A stretch of 64,000 nucleotides of DNA. It comes from Phoenix dactylifera. Taxonomy: Eukaryota > Streptophyta > Magnoliopsida > Arecales > Arecaceae. This document shows positions 1 to 12,149 of the stretch, piece by piece. The DNA is taken from positions 930,001 to 994,000 of the forward strand of contig NC_052400.1 of NCBI RefSeq assembly GCF_009389715.1, written 5' to 3'. The translations under genes were made by a program, and so were the position numbers. The notes beneath the pieces were generated by a model. The model saw only the letters and a program-made list of their open reading frames with translations, was not told the origin of the DNA and made no database searches. Position 1 is the stretch's first letter, and each line of letters starts with the position of its first letter.

Positions 1-1819
1 TTAGAGAACTCTTTATTGTCGAATTTGAAACCATGAAATTTGAGCAGCCCTCCTAGGTTCTGTTAGGCTTGGAAGGTAAGTCTTGATGGATAGAGAAAAC
101 TACTGGGACAAACATGAGGAATTGTTATCATCTCCAAGGCACATTTTATGAGTCAGAAACTAAAAACATGAACTGAATTATCCCCCCCCCCCCCCCCTCC
201 TCCGGGTTTTGGGATATTACAATCAACAATATGAATATTACAATCCAAATAAATGGCCCTAAACAATATGGAACTCACATAAAACAAGATTAATCAGGAT
301 AGCAAAATCTTGGCCATGTTATGTATTGAGTGTTTCCTTGGATCCCAAGATCCCACATGATTATGTTATTCATATATTTCACTTTTTGAATTTTAGAATG
401 ATTTTTGCATCACTAATAAGTCTCTAGCACATGCGACTTATTATATCATTTTGGTTTTTAATTTGAAAGATTAAATGAAAAGAAATTTAAGTTCCAAAAG
501 CTAAAAGCTAAAATTAAATCTTCATTTCCTACAATCATTTGTAAAGAGTCAATGCAAATAATCTGCCTTAAAGGATATTGAACGAGTATACTTGAAGAGA
601 TGAATCATGCTTCATTGAGCATGTTTAAAATTATGTCTTACTCGGTTAGAAGGACTACTCAACTCACTTTTGTGATGCCTTATCAACACAGAGAAGAAAC
701 AAACCATAGTCACAAAAACTGGATAGGCGATTAACAAAGCTAAGGGCCCAAGTCACCAGGTCACCAATCCAACCACCGAGTCAATTAGTCGAACCAACTT
801 ATAATTAAAAATATTAAAATATTGAAATATTAAAAAAGTAGATGTAATATAAAAATATATAATTATTTATAACTTATATTTTTTGATGAAAATATTTATA
901 ACTTTTTACATTAAATACTACTCTTTGAAACACATTGATCTACATGCTACACTACTCTTTTATTACAACATAAAATAGAAAAATTATGGTTCATTTAATT
1001 TCCAAAAATAAGTATAGCTATATAATTATAAAAATATATAACATTTATTGATATTTTTATTTTATATAGTTTTAAAAGTATCCAGATGCATTAAATGAAA
1101 TATATTTTTTAATTTTGCATATCTTTTATCTTTAATTTTGCATCAAAAAATAATAATATATTTTTCTTTTTATTGCAAAAGAATTTATTATCAAAATAGT
1201 GAGTAAATGACATTTCCAAACAACATAGATATAGTTTATATTGCATGATAATTTATCAAGAAGTGAAGGGTGTCCTGGTGGTTGAGAGTTTGTTTAATAA
1301 ACCTGAGATCGTGTGACTGAATCCTAACTCAAATTCTTTTTTCCCAAAAATTCCGTTGGCTGATTCACCCACCCACTCGTTCTAAAAACCAGCTGGGTCA
1401 CCGATTCTCATGCAGTTCATCTGCATTTCCAGTCCTATAAGAAAATGGGACCGGGTGAGGATCCGGTTCGCCAATTTTCTGATCGGACTAGGCCAACCAG
1501 CCAATTTGGTTCAGTCTTTATAACTATGGAAGAAGCAACTGTATCTTCTCTTATGCAAAAGAAGTCATCTTTACAAATCAAATGATGACAACAATGGAAA
1601 TATGGTCAATCATTTGTGTTTTCTACATGTCTTTGTCATCATATATGCCTTTCGTTATTAAGGCACCAAATAGACCAATATGATGCTAATATAAATATAT
1701 GGAATAACCAGACATAACTTTCATTTCAACCAACATGTCTTATGGTGTGGGAATTCACATAGTATGTTCATTTTTTTTAAAAAAATTTATCCAATTTAAA
1801 ATTGACTCATGTTTATATT

Positions 1820-1877
<58 letters not shown>

Positions 1878-2997
1878 AAAACAAATTAGAAGAAAAAAAT
1901 ACTCTTAAGATCAAAAAAGCCAATCTAAACTAAATATTTTACCCCTTCTAAAATTCATGACTTAAATTTGATCTTGATAACACTATTATCCCAAACTTAA
2001 AGAAATTGGACAACGAAAATGAAGAGATAAAGAAAATGATACAACATGTGCTTGCCTGCCATCACCATGATTTATGATGAGAATGTGTTACATAGGTTCC
2101 AATCCAACTTCAGTTTATGTTGGTCGCAGCTAAACTGGCACAGTCCCCATAGTTATATGGTTTTGATGGCTGAAGAGACATATCAGTTTCAAACCCTTGG
2201 CATGGCTTTTACAAGTCAAAGCACATGCCACTGAGGTTGAAACCAACCCCATTGCATACATGGTTTGCATGATGAAATAAAATTACATGAGAACACTATC
2301 ATTTTTCCAGCAATTTCTGGAATATGCTGTTTATACATCAGAAAGATCTGTTAGAAGCACAACCATTGTTCCAAGCAAATATGCACCATATGAGAGTAAA
2401 ATTTTTAATGTAGTAGTCATATGTGTAGCTGAGATTTAATATTTGCGTGAAATCATTTCCATACTCTCTTCATAATCATTTGATGCTTGATTAACTCAGA
2501 CGTCACTCCTTATTTGTATGTGACAATATACACTGTTAGCTACCTCGTGTTAGTTTATGGCTTATAAGTCAAAGATTTTCATTTAGTATATTTAAACCAA
2601 CTATTGTTTCCTAGTACCATTATCAAAAACAACATACACATCCAAGAAATTTCTGTGTTTTTTTTTTTACTTGAAAAATTAATAACTTGTTTCTTATAGG
2701 GTTTAACTTTTTAATGCGCCAAAATGGTCATTTGAATAAAGTTGACCTTTCTTAACTATAAAAGCAATCTCAATTTTGATATTTACAAAGAGAAAGGGTT
2801 ACCCAGGAGTATTTTAACATGCCTCACTAACAATTATTTTGACATGCCAAGGCATGGAACAACATTATATTAGGTACTCTACTTTTTGGAATGAAGCATA
2901 TGTAAGGCTTAACTAATACAGTAAACATTTCTATCAAATTTCAAATGCATTATATATATATTTTTGAATCTAAGATTTCTATAAGAACAAATATTAC
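1..2997. other. AT-rich stretch, distal FAR1-like intron or intergenic DNA
   Basis: I see no convincing exon on either strand here. The stretch holds a run of 16 C at 182-197 and an (AT)n microsatellite at 1824-1872. The FAR1-like gene to the right ends its visible second exon with a GT donor at 2997-2996 (minus), so at least part of this stretch is probably an intron of that gene. Confidence 0.5.
1824..1872. repeat. (AT)n microsatellite
   Basis: About 24 uninterrupted AT units. Simple sequence repeat in AT-rich DNA. Confidence 0.9.
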
Positions 2998-4414
2998 CTG
3001 CATCTCTTCTTTACTAAGAAATTTGCCTCCAACACCTCGCTGCCTTCTTTCTGCCAGAGCTTGCCGGGAAGGAATCTGTAGAAAAGCAAACACGAGCTAG
3101 GCAATCAAATAACAAATTTTAGCAAAACTGATTACGTCCAATGCATATTTAATAAGCATTCCTAAGATCTTGTATAGAGAGATAGAGAGAGAAAGAAAGA
3201 GTCTAATCTTTATTCATTAAATCAAATTCTGTACCACCAAGATTACCTCTTTCTTCCCCCTAACGAAGTGCATCTACTGTCAATAGACAGAAGGAAGTTC
3301 TGAGAATTACCTTAATGGATCTATCGACAGCTTGTCTATTGCTCTTCTTCTGCATGTACTTGCGAACTATATCCCTCCTTTCCTCATGGGTGTAACGTGA
3401 CACCCTTATCCCAAGATCTCTCAGCAACTTAGACTGAGCTGGATTCGATACCAAAGGTACCTTTCCACCATCCTGCCCCTTGTCCGCTGCAGCTGAATCC
3501 TTTACTGAATTAATCTCTCTTGCTGGTTCTTTTGGCATCAAATCCCTCTCTGCCAGAAATGTTCTTTTTTTCGGCCGATCACCTTGGGCCTCTCCTCCGT
3601 GCTCATCGCCCACTGCCCCTGGCTTCTTCGACAAACTCTCAACCTGGATTACCTCTACCACTTCACCATCTTTCTTAGCTTCTTCTGCATCCTTTTGAGC
3701 TCTCTTCTTATAAGGACCGCGCTTCCTCTTCCTCGCAGCACTATCGGCAGCACTTCCATAGGGAGGGTAGCTCCCTTTCGAGCACAAGAACCTCTGCATG
3801 ATCAAAATCCGATTACCCCTCGACCGTTTCCCAGAGCCCATCTGGGCCTTGAACCCCATCTTCTCACCATACGTACTATAGTATGCCTTCGCAGCCGAAA
3901 CGGAATCAAATTCCATGTCCACCCTCGGCAGAAGCCCACCGCCGGCGAGCGCTCCGGCGGGGTCAGGCGGCGGCTCGAGCGGGTGGGTGTGCTCCAACAC
4001 GACTCTCGACACAGCCCACCTCCCGCTCTCCTTCCTTACCACCTCCATCATCGCCCGGCACCTCTCCTCCTCCCCCGGCCCGCAGCCGGCGGCGTCTTCG
4101 GCGGTGCCCGCGGCCGCCCCGCCCTGCCGCATAGAGAGGTAGCTGCGCATGATGTAGGCCACCCGGAGGGCATAATCGTTGGAGAGCACTTTCCCGGCCG
4201 GCTGCGGGGTCTCCTCGTTAGGGTCCTCAGCCGGCGGCGTAGCCAGCTCGGCGGGATTGCTCTCGGCCGGCTCTCGGGTTCTCTCCTTCGTCTCGTCTCG
4301 TTCTTCTTGGAGCCTCTCCTCGGTCTTCTCCTCCTCTTCCGGCTCTCCATCTCCTTCCCTCGGCTCGCCCTCCTTGTTCGCCGCGTCCTCCGTTATCTCG
4401 GAGATCCGCACCAT
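2998..4414 (-). CDS. FAR1-related DNA-binding protein (5' part of gene; runs off left)
   Basis: Exon 1 is 4414-3311 (368 codons) and exon 2 is 3075-2998 (26 codons). They are joined in phase 0 by a GT/AG intron of 235 bp. Exon 2 ends at CAG followed by GTAATA, a donor, so the gene continues left; no further exon is recognisable in the window. The N-terminus (residues 1-75) is acidic and Glu/Pro-rich. Residues about 76-146 resemble the end of a degenerate FAR1 zinc-binding domain, finishing in EHTHPL. Residues about 167-220 are a clearer FAR1 domain (MEFDSVSAAKAYY, GFKAQ, FLCSKG). A basic patch (RKRKRGPYKKR, about 228-238) looks like a nuclear localisation signal. Family members are nuclear DNA-binding proteins derived from Mutator-like transposases; FHY3 and FAR1 act in phytochrome A signalling. 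The exact subfamily and target are not resolved. The start ATG sits in a good context (GCCATGG). Confidence 0.8.
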
Positions 4415-4540
4415 GGCGGTGGAATTGGAGGGAAATCGAACGAAATCGAAACCCTAGGAAGAGAAAGATCTGAGATTGGGAACCTCAGCAGAAATTAGGG
4501 ACGGGAAATAACCTCAGAAATTTTTGTTTGAAACCCTAAG
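4415..4540 (-). promoter_or_regulatory. 5' leader/proximal promoter of the FAR1-like gene with two telo-box motifs
   Basis: AAACCCTA occurs at 4449-4456 and again at 4531-4538, just upstream of the start codon at 4414. This telo-box motif is common in promoters of plant growth and translation genes. I see no TATA box. The leader is pyrimidine-rich on the coding strand. Assignment as regulatory is by motif and position only. Confidence 0.4.
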
Positions 4541-4906
4541 GGTTGGATCTTCATCGACGGGGAACTGTGAGATGAGGAGCGGTCAGGTGCATCGCCAGGG
4601 AGGCGGGGCCGGAGCGGCGGGGCGAATCGGGGCGGAGGAGCGGACCGCCGTGGAACAAGAGAGTTGTATCGGCATGCAAGTGGAGGGGCGACACGTACCC
4701 ATGGGCTGGAGTGGGACCCACCACTGGTAGGTTTTGTACTTGGGATGAGGCACGTGAATCGGGATACGTGGCGGGAGATAAATTGGGTCTCCTGCGCTGT
4801 TGACGGCGGAGATCGGCTGTTCGCTGCGAGCTGATCGGGAGCGTGTATCCGTGGAACGCCTGAACTCGGAAGTCAATGCGGCTACGAATACCCAAGAACG
4901 TCCCCC

Positions 4907-5772
4907 GGTTCTATATACACCCCCCCTATTGCTCAGGACACCCCCAAAAATTAAAAAAAAATTAAATACTCTCTACACCCCCCCCCCCCCCCCCCCCCCC
5001 CATTTGCTAAGAACACCCCTAAAAAATTAAAAATTCCTAAATTACCCCCCACCCTCCCCACCCCCTCACCTAAATTGCTCTCTACACCCCCCCAAACCCC
5101 CCCCCACCCCGCTCTTCCCCTCCAAAACACCTCGCCAACGCCCAAAACCCCCCCGTTCCCCCTTCTCCCTCTCGTCGCCGGCATTCTCCCGATCTCCGAC
5201 CACCTCGCCGGCTTCTCCCGAAATTTTTTTTTTTCACGGTTCGTGCTCCGTTCGGCACTGGATCGCCGAACAAAAGGCTTCTGTTCGGCTGAACAGTGCC
5301 GGACAGAAGCCTTCTGTTCGGCACTGTGCAGCCGAACAGATCTGTTCGGTTGAGGGTTGCCGAACAGAAGGCTTCTGTTCGGCACTGTTCAGCCGAACAG
5401 AAGCCTTTTGTTCGGCGATCCAGTGCCGAACGGAGCACGAACCGTGAAAAAAAAAAATTTCGAAACAAGGTAGAACACGTACCTTTGCGGCCGATTCTTC
5501 GTCCCAAATCACTAGTTGCTTGTCCATGCTTCGAATGGGGCTTAAATCTCCTTCAAAGATCGCCTAAACGATGTAAATGGATCGAGGGGTTTAAGGGGGG
5601 TTTGAGGTGTGTTTTTTTTTTTCTTTTCAAAACGAAACGGAGGAGGAGGAAGGGGGGGTGTATGAGAAAATTTCAAGGGCAATATGGTAATTACACTAAA
5701 GGTTAGTTTGGGTATTTTTTTTTTGGTTTTTGGGGGGGTGTCCTTAGCAATAGGGGGGGTGTATATAGAACC
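4907..5772. mobile_element. Foldback-type element with TIRs and 100-bp hairpin core
   Basis: The outer ends are inverted copies: GGTTCTATATACAC begins at 4907 and its complement ends at 5772. Both continue inward through C-rich/G-rich tracts (ATTGCT and AGGACACCCCC versus its complement). The centre is a near-perfect palindrome: the arm 5224-5323 pairs with 5358-5457 around a 34-bp loop, with one mismatch seen by eye. The arms are built from repeats of CCGAACAGAAG and its complement. No transposase is encoded. A clean target duplication is not visible, since CCCCC/CCCCCGG occurs on both sides but is low complexity. Superfamily unresolved. Confidence 0.75.
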
Positions 5773-6381
5773 ACCCCCGGAAAGGGTATGAAGCCGGTTG
5801 ATGTGGGTATGTAATGACAATTTTGCCCCGGAGGTTTCTTGAAAACTTGGGCGTGGACACGTTTGGGCGTCGCATAATGGTAGGCATTTATGCAGTTTTG
5901 GGCTCCCGTTTGACGGGCGAGAGGCATTTTTCCTTGTAGAAATATAATTTTTAGAAAGAAGATTTCTTAGAAAAAAATATCTGAAAATGTATTTTTAGCA
6001 TGTTTGATTAAACATAGAAAAGTGGCAGATTTTTAAAGTGCTTATGTTTGGTTGACTATCCACTTTCTTGAGAAAATTACGTATAATTCCTATTATACTC
6101 TTAATAAAAATTAGATCTTTAATTTCTCTTTAATGATGAAAGGTTTTTTAAGAAAAAATATAGTGATTCCTACCTCATGGAAAAGACTTTCTTATGAAGT
6201 ATGAGAATCATATTTTCATGGAAATACAACTTTTTCATCTCTCTCATTTGAAAACTCCAACCAAACATGAGGCATCTCATCACTTTTCCGTTGACCACAC
6301 TTTCTCCTCTTCTTTTTCTGCGAACCAAACGAGCCCTAAATTCATAATAGCATTTATCTCTCACCAAATACAACCAAATTC
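5773..6381. other. Gene-free AT-rich stretch, possible MITE remnant
   Basis: No coding exon is seen. The right part (about 5980-6345) ends in CGAACCAAACGAGCCCTA, a typical plant MITE-like terminus when read on the other strand. I could not find a matching left terminus or a target duplication. Confidence 0.3.
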
Positions 6382-6532
6382 AGAGAGGCAAATGAGGCCG
6401 CAGACTAGGTGGCTTCGTATGTGGCTAGTCATTCCAGAGGTATTCTGTAGGTTGAAAAAGAGGAGCTGCCTAAAACACTCCGAAATTTATTTTTTTCTGA
6501 TCTTATTGTATGTATCCATACTGGAACTGTAT
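6382..6532 (+). mobile_element. LINE 3' fragment (RNase H-like C-terminus), decayed
   Basis: Reading from 6382 gives a plant non-LTR retrotransposon RNase H tail (REANEAAD, VASYVASHSRGIL, KEELPKTLRN, FFSDL) interrupted by in-frame stops after AAD and GIL. Similar tails occur at 7693-7947 and 29312-29503 in this window. It is a 5'-truncated dead copy. Confidence 0.6.
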
Positions 6533-7600
6533 GAATCATCTGCTTCAACCAAACTCTCAAATCTCGACAAAGGTGGATTTGGATCCAAGGTCATTGATGC
6601 AACACCAAAAGGTTTTAGGAGCAAGTTAATTGGCAACTTCAAATTGGCCTATTTGCTAACAAGTTTTCTTTTTTTAAAGAAAGAAAAAGGAAAATCTATA
6701 GAGCTTATTCTCTATCCAGATATGATAGATTTGGTTCTCATCTTGTTATATCTGCACACAACTTGGGTCTTCTTTGGGATTTGATATGTCTTTACATAAT
6801 AGTATAGATCATGACATATTATAAGGCATTGTTATCCTGATTACCCTGCCACCATAGAATTTACAAGTTTTAGAGAGCTTCCAGAGCACAAAATGCAGAC
6901 ATGTTTTCCTAAACAAAGACTAGTTCACTAAACCTTGAAAAGGGTGCCTTTTCTGCTAAAATATTCAATGCATTAAGCATGACATAAGACTTGATAGAGC
7001 GAGATGATGTTAACAACTAATCAAGTAGCATTGTGAGTCTGAAAGAATTAACATACAACTGCAAAACCCAAGTCCCAAACAGTTAGAAGTAAACAAAAAA
7101 ATAAAGGGGAAAAAAATGCAAGAATATAGTAGGTCAGTAGATTATTTGTCCAATCTTGACAGGCAAAGGAACAAATTGGATAGACTTTCTTTGTAATTAT
7201 TCATCGGAGTGGGCAATTTGGAGCTAGACTCAGAATAGCCTCTCCTCAGCAACCCGAAAAATTGCTGCAATACAATCTAATGGCTGTTACTAAAGTGAAA
7301 TATCAGTATTTGCCATTTATTCATCTACAACCGGCAAGGTCATATTAATTGCTGTTAGATTTTTTCATAAAAGAGTGGCACCCTTGACAAGCAGATTTTC
7401 TTGAACAACAACTCTGCAAAAGTTCAAATTGCTTTGCCACTGGAACTCCTCCTAGGTCTTGCAAACTTAGACCCACTTATGCTCCTCAAATTTGGAATAG
7501 AACAACAAACTGGGATTGTCCAAGTTTTTATTTCATTTTTTTTTTTTGGATATTTCAATTTTCAAAAACATATTTTGGGCAAAAGATACCTGTCATGACT
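6533..7600. other. Gene-free stretch
   Basis: AT-rich DNA with only short chance reading frames. I see no exon, RNA gene or repeat that I can name. Confidence 0.5.
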
Positions 7601-7619
7601 CACAGGTTATTGCTGTGGG

Positions 7620-8010
7620 CGGGTGAAGCATAGATGGGCTGTCAGCTATAGGGGCGGTGCTCAAAGCAGCATGAGAAGGCAACTCGACCACGATGATCAT
7701 CCTTGAGGGCAACTCGACCACGATGATCAATTGGCCATGTGAAGAGGGGCGGAGGGGGGATGGAAGTCCTCTACTCGGCGATATCTGGCGAATGGTGAGA
7801 GCCTGCAGTGCCTTTCAAGCAATGCATGTGTATAGGAAGGCGAACAGGCCTGCCGACTGGGCTGCATTCTATGCCGCACAACACTTTGAAGGGGTCTTAT
7901 GGACCGACCAGGATATTCCTCCTCCTTTGCCAGATTGTTGTTCTTGATTCTGTTGGCTATACCTATATTAGGATAGAGTGAGCAGCCGTTATATTAAAAA
8001 GAAAAAAAAT
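7620..8010 (+). mobile_element. LINE 3' fragment with RNase H domain end and A-rich tail
   Basis: The reading frame at 7693-7947 matches the end of the RNase H domain of plant LINEs: a GDGSPLLGDIWRMV block, the HVYRKANRPADWAA block, then a proline-rich end. An A-rich tail follows at about 7997-8010. A 30-bp tandem duplication near 7678-7737 repeats a GGCAACTCGACCACGATGAT block. The copy lacks endonuclease and reverse transcriptase and is 5'-truncated. Confidence 0.65.
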
Positions 8011-8450
8011 CAAACCAATGTCTAAGGTAGGTTGCGATCAAGCAGACCTTGAAAGGAAATATAGAGATCCTTATTCTCTGCACCAAAAATATCTTCAGTC
8101 TTTGCCAAAGTTTCCTGCAATGAAGACAAAACAATTTTCAAACCCTTGTCACATATTGCCCGGATGCATTGATGAACAACTGATCATGTACAGTCTAAGG
8201 ATGCATACCTCATGTGTTTGCCCGTGAGCGTTGAGCTCCTTGATGTTTGCCAAAAAGGCTGCAAACTGTTCATATGACAGAGAGCTTCTGAAGTGCATAG
8301 AGAGCAGAAGAGTCAAAAAGATGAATTTGCCTTGCTGAATACTCTTAGATAGATGTCTGGAAGCATCACTGACCTTACTCGAAGGAAAAACTCCTTTCCA
8401 TCCATATGAGGGCGTCCTGAAATATTACAAATTACATGTGATGGGGGGCA
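8011..8450. other. Gene-free stretch
   Basis: No recognisable exon or repeat, only short chance frames. Confidence 0.45.
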
Positions 8451-9340
8451 AAATGGATCGTTCTGTTCATAGCGTGGGACCACCCCATTTTGGCCAAGTA
8501 GACCTTGGCGCCGACCAGGCGGGACATCGGTCCCGCTAAGAGTCAGTCCGATCATGGACCTCGCCGAAGGCCAAGCCAACCTCGGTCAGATCTCTCCGCT
8601 GCTACGACCTGCAGCAACTTTCTCTGGAGTCTACAACGACGACCCGCCCTGGCCAAGTTCGGGGCGCCCCATACAACGATGCGCCCCGGCCCGAGTTTGG
8701 GGCGCCCCATACAACGACACGCCCCGACCCGAGTTCGGAGCGCCCCATGCGACGACGCTCCCCGGCCCGAGCTCGGGGCGCCCTATACGACGACGCGCCC
8801 CGGCCCGAGCTCGGGGCGCTCTGCTGAGCAGACCTCAAAGTCAAGGAGGCTAGGCCAATCTCAGGGCCCACCAACTGACCTCATCAAACATATTGTGGCC
8901 CCCAAGTCGGCCCGACCTCAATGCCTACTGAGCTGACCTCAACGCCTACTAAGCCAACCTCACCGCCTACTGAGTCGACCTCACCGAATATTTGTCGTGC
9001 CCCCCCCCATGTCAGCACGACTCAGCACCCTACCAAGCGGGCAAGGCCGATCTCGGTTCTCTCTAAAGGCCGAGCTAATCCAGCCCAGTACGCGCCACGG
9101 CCATGCCCTGCGACAACCTCACCCCACCATACTTCGCTTGATGGCCACACCAAGATATGTCAACAAAGGACTACGCCTTGCTGCTCCAGCCATGCCTGCT
9201 GGCAAGGGCCATGCCCTACGGCATGCACCAGCGCCATACTACGCGCAGGGACAACTCAAACCGTGTGCCTCAAGCAAGCCATGGTCGCACGCCACCTGGC
9301 CAGCGCCATCTCCTCCCATGATGAGGATAGATCATATGTA
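8450..9340. repeat. GC-rich block with two minisatellites, probable retrotransposon LTR piece
   Basis: GC content rises sharply. A 38-bp unit containing GGGCGCCCCATAC and CCCGGCCCGAG repeats about five times at roughly 8627-8822 (phase points 8665, 8703, 8741, 8779, 8817). A 21-bp unit with GCCTACTGAG and CCTCA repeats three times at about 8920-8986. Open frames in all phases arise from the repeats and GC bias. Such blocks are common in plant LTRs, but I found no matching partner, PBS or PPT. Confidence 0.5.
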
Positions 9341-9608
9341 CTAACTGCAATTTGATAACATGCAATGTAACAAAAATTGCATATGTTACCGGGACTCCGG
9401 CAATAATTAACCTGCTAAGGAATGCCTGTGCGGAGGAGAAATGGGTGCAGAGGATTGCTGACTTGGTGGATACCATGATGACAATGCCAAATCTCCTTCA
9501 AAATGAGATTTCGTTGGTGATGTGGTGCCAGAAAACATCTTGGGTGATGATACCACAGTAGAGAATCCTCTGGGGGAACCATTAGTTGATGAGACTTTTG
9601 GTGTAAGA

Positions 9609-9745
9609 TGTAACAATTCAAGACTTCATCCAAAATGGCTAGCCAGAATGTATTATTTAGATTTTTTGATCCTGTATAAGTACCCAATATCTACCCAATA
9701 AATAATCGATGTGGGACTAAACACACGCCTGCATGAGTCCTCATA
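9609..9745 (-). mobile_element. Single (solo) LTR of the TRIM family
   Basis: A 137-bp copy of the LTR that forms the element at 26340-26778, of identical length. On the minus strand it starts TATGAGGACTC and ends GTTACA, and it contains CCACATCGATTATT and CTTATACAGGATC. It is more diverged than the pair at 26 kb. Internal sequence and a matching target duplication are not visible. Confidence 0.7.
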
Positions 9746-9908
9746 GTAACAGTCAAGATCGGCTATGGAGTGGTGTGGTGAGAGAAAGAACTGATGTCCA
9801 TGCCTTGATGCTGTCCCATCAGACGTAAATTTCATCAGTCAGTTAAACTTTCACAAGACTTCTTAAGTAGCAACGATTTGGATTAATTGCAGTTTCTTTT
9901 GTTAGAGT

Positions 9909-10999
9909 TAAAGCTGCAAATGGGTCGGGTCGACCCGTGACGCGACCCGACCCGACCCGATCCGAATGTTAGGATCCGCGGGTTCAGGTCGGGTTCTAAA
10001 ATGGGACTCAAATCATTTTCTGGGTCGGATCTGGATTTACTGAATGGACCCAACTCTATCCGAATGGACCTGAAGAGAGAGAGACTCTTTTTTTTTTGTG
10101 TGTGTGTGTGCGCGCGCGCGGGGGTCGTGGTACTATTGGTCGTTTTTAAGTGAATTTATGGCGGGTTTTCAAGGCAGACAGAAAGGAGATATGGATTTCT
10201 TAGGAGCTTGTTAGCTTGCTCCCATGGCCTTATTATTCTCTAAGGGATGGGAAATGCCAGCCAATGAGGAGAAAAAGCTTTGTACAAAAAAACAAAAAAA
10301 AAAAAGGAAAAGCCCTAAGGGGAGTAGGGTTGTGGAAGGATAGCAACAAGCATAGGTTCACAGAATCCAAAGGAACCTCGGCCCGTCAGGATTCTTACTC
10401 GATCTATTACACTGTTGATACCTCTGGTGTCTCGGTAGCTAGGATTTTTTTTTTTTCCTTCTGTTTTTTGGTTTTTGTTTCATTTAACTTTTGAAGGGAG
10501 AAAGTGAGGGAACACTGAACTAAATACGGGTAATGTGCCAATTTTCTGCAATGGAATTGGATTTTCGAAGAAGGTCTGGGATTTTTTTTGTCCTCCTGAG
10601 AGGGGAGCAGGGAGACACCAAGTTCCGTCCAATCAGTCATATAGATAAAAAATAGTGGGATATGAATTTGGCTTACTTAGTAAGTCATGGGTCATCTGTT
10701 CTGACTGGAGGTCAATTGCAAGTCTTTCAAGTCATGGGTCACCCAGCACCTCATAATTATGATATGACTAAATTAGACTTATCCAAATTTTTTTCCAAAA
10801 GCATAAAAAAGTGGTAACATCTTAACCGACCCGGATCCGACTCGGACTCGGACCCGAACCCAACCCGGACCCGACCCGAACCGACCCAATCTTCAACCGG
10901 ATCGGATCTGATTCCAAAATTAGGACCCGAATAATAAAACAGATCCGGTCGGGTCGGAGTCACTCAGGACCCGATCCGATCAACCCATTTGCACCCCTA
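9909..10999. mobile_element. hAT-type non-autonomous element
   Basis: The exact 8-bp direct repeat GTTAGAGT flanks the element at 9901-9908 and 11000-11007. The ends are inverted: TAAAGCTGCAAATGGGT on the left and TAGGGGTGCAAATGGGT read inward from the right. Both ends continue into subterminal arrays of GACCCGACCC-type repeats. An 8-bp duplication with such ends fits the hAT superfamily. No transposase is encoded. An alternating GT/CG tract lies near 10098-10120. Confidence 0.85.
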
Positions 11000-11007
11000 G
11001 TTAGAGT

Positions 11008-11542
11008 CAATGTAGATCTCTTTAACTATCTCGCCATCCATTCACTTAAGCTATGTATTTTATCTGCCTGGCTACCTGTATACCTATGTTATCTCCATGT
11101 CAAAACTTGATGTAAATTTTGTGATTGGATTTTTTTCTTACCATGGATGTCCCACATTTAGATTTCTATGTGGTGAACAAGCACGCTATTTTTTTAGGGT
11201 TGAATCCATCCAAATCTCAAACATTCTAAAACTGAAACTGTAGCTATGGCTAGTGATGGAGAGAATCTTAATGCGTCCCAAGTATGCTATTACTCTTTCC
11301 TCATACCAGTTTCTTAAATTTTCGTTTTTTTCTACAGAAATTGCTACTTTTATGTTAGTCTATTCTCTTGTGCTACCCTTTCAAACCTATCTGGCTCCCC
11401 CTTTCAAATCTTAATGCTTTCTCCTTGGAAATATGCATGCAAGTAATCTAGTATAACTTTAGTAAAGTGAAATATCTGGAAGTTGTGAAGGTGCCTTGGG
11501 AAAATCTTTCCTCCAATGTCATAGGGGCGTGGATGAGGAAGT
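11008..11542. other. Gene-free stretch
   Basis: Unique-looking AT-rich DNA without a recognisable exon. Confidence 0.4.
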
Positions 11543-12090
11543 TGTTAGCAATATATCACCTAAATAAGTAAATAAAACTATAATTACAATTAATAGAATT
11601 ATCTTAAAAGGAATAATATATATATATATATTATTTGGAATAAAAAGAAATCTATTTTAGCACAAAAGAAATCTATTCTATAGAACATGCAATAAATTTA
11701 AATCATAAATTGTAAATGCTACAAATCTACTAATATTAAATTTAAAATAAGGTAATGGAGATAGTCTGAATGAAGGCACGTCGAAGCGCATAGACGTTGT
11801 CCCAAAGAAGTATTTGCCTTCACGTACGGATCTTCCGGCAATCCTCCTCAGAGATATGACGATCCTAAACTTCTTCTTCGGTTTGTCTCAGAAGAAGCCA
11901 ACACGAACCCGATCGGACTTGCAGATCCAGCAAAAAAAGGAATAAAAAGAATAAAATAGAACTTCACTAAATGAAGGCGCAAAAATAAAAATCAGAAAGT
12001 GGCTAAGAGGAGAAAGAATAAATTTTTTTTCTCAGAATTTTTCTTCTTTTTTTCATCACCAAATAGGAGGAAAAAGGGGGGGGTATTCAA
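11543..12090 (-). repeat. 3' LTR of the deleted Copia element
   Basis: Copy of the repeat at 13444-13990. The right boundary (TATTCA at 12085-12090) is inferred from where the two copies stop matching. Confidence 0.6.
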
Positions 12091-12149
12091 GCGGTATTTT
12101 GGGGACGCGTCGGCGCTTAAAGCGCGGACGCGTCCGCGGTCAGCCCGCG

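Noticed and set aside
3584-4498. Long plus-strand open frame (304 codons) opposite the FAR1-like exon
   Set aside because: Antisense shadow of a GC-rich exon; no domain and compositionally biased.
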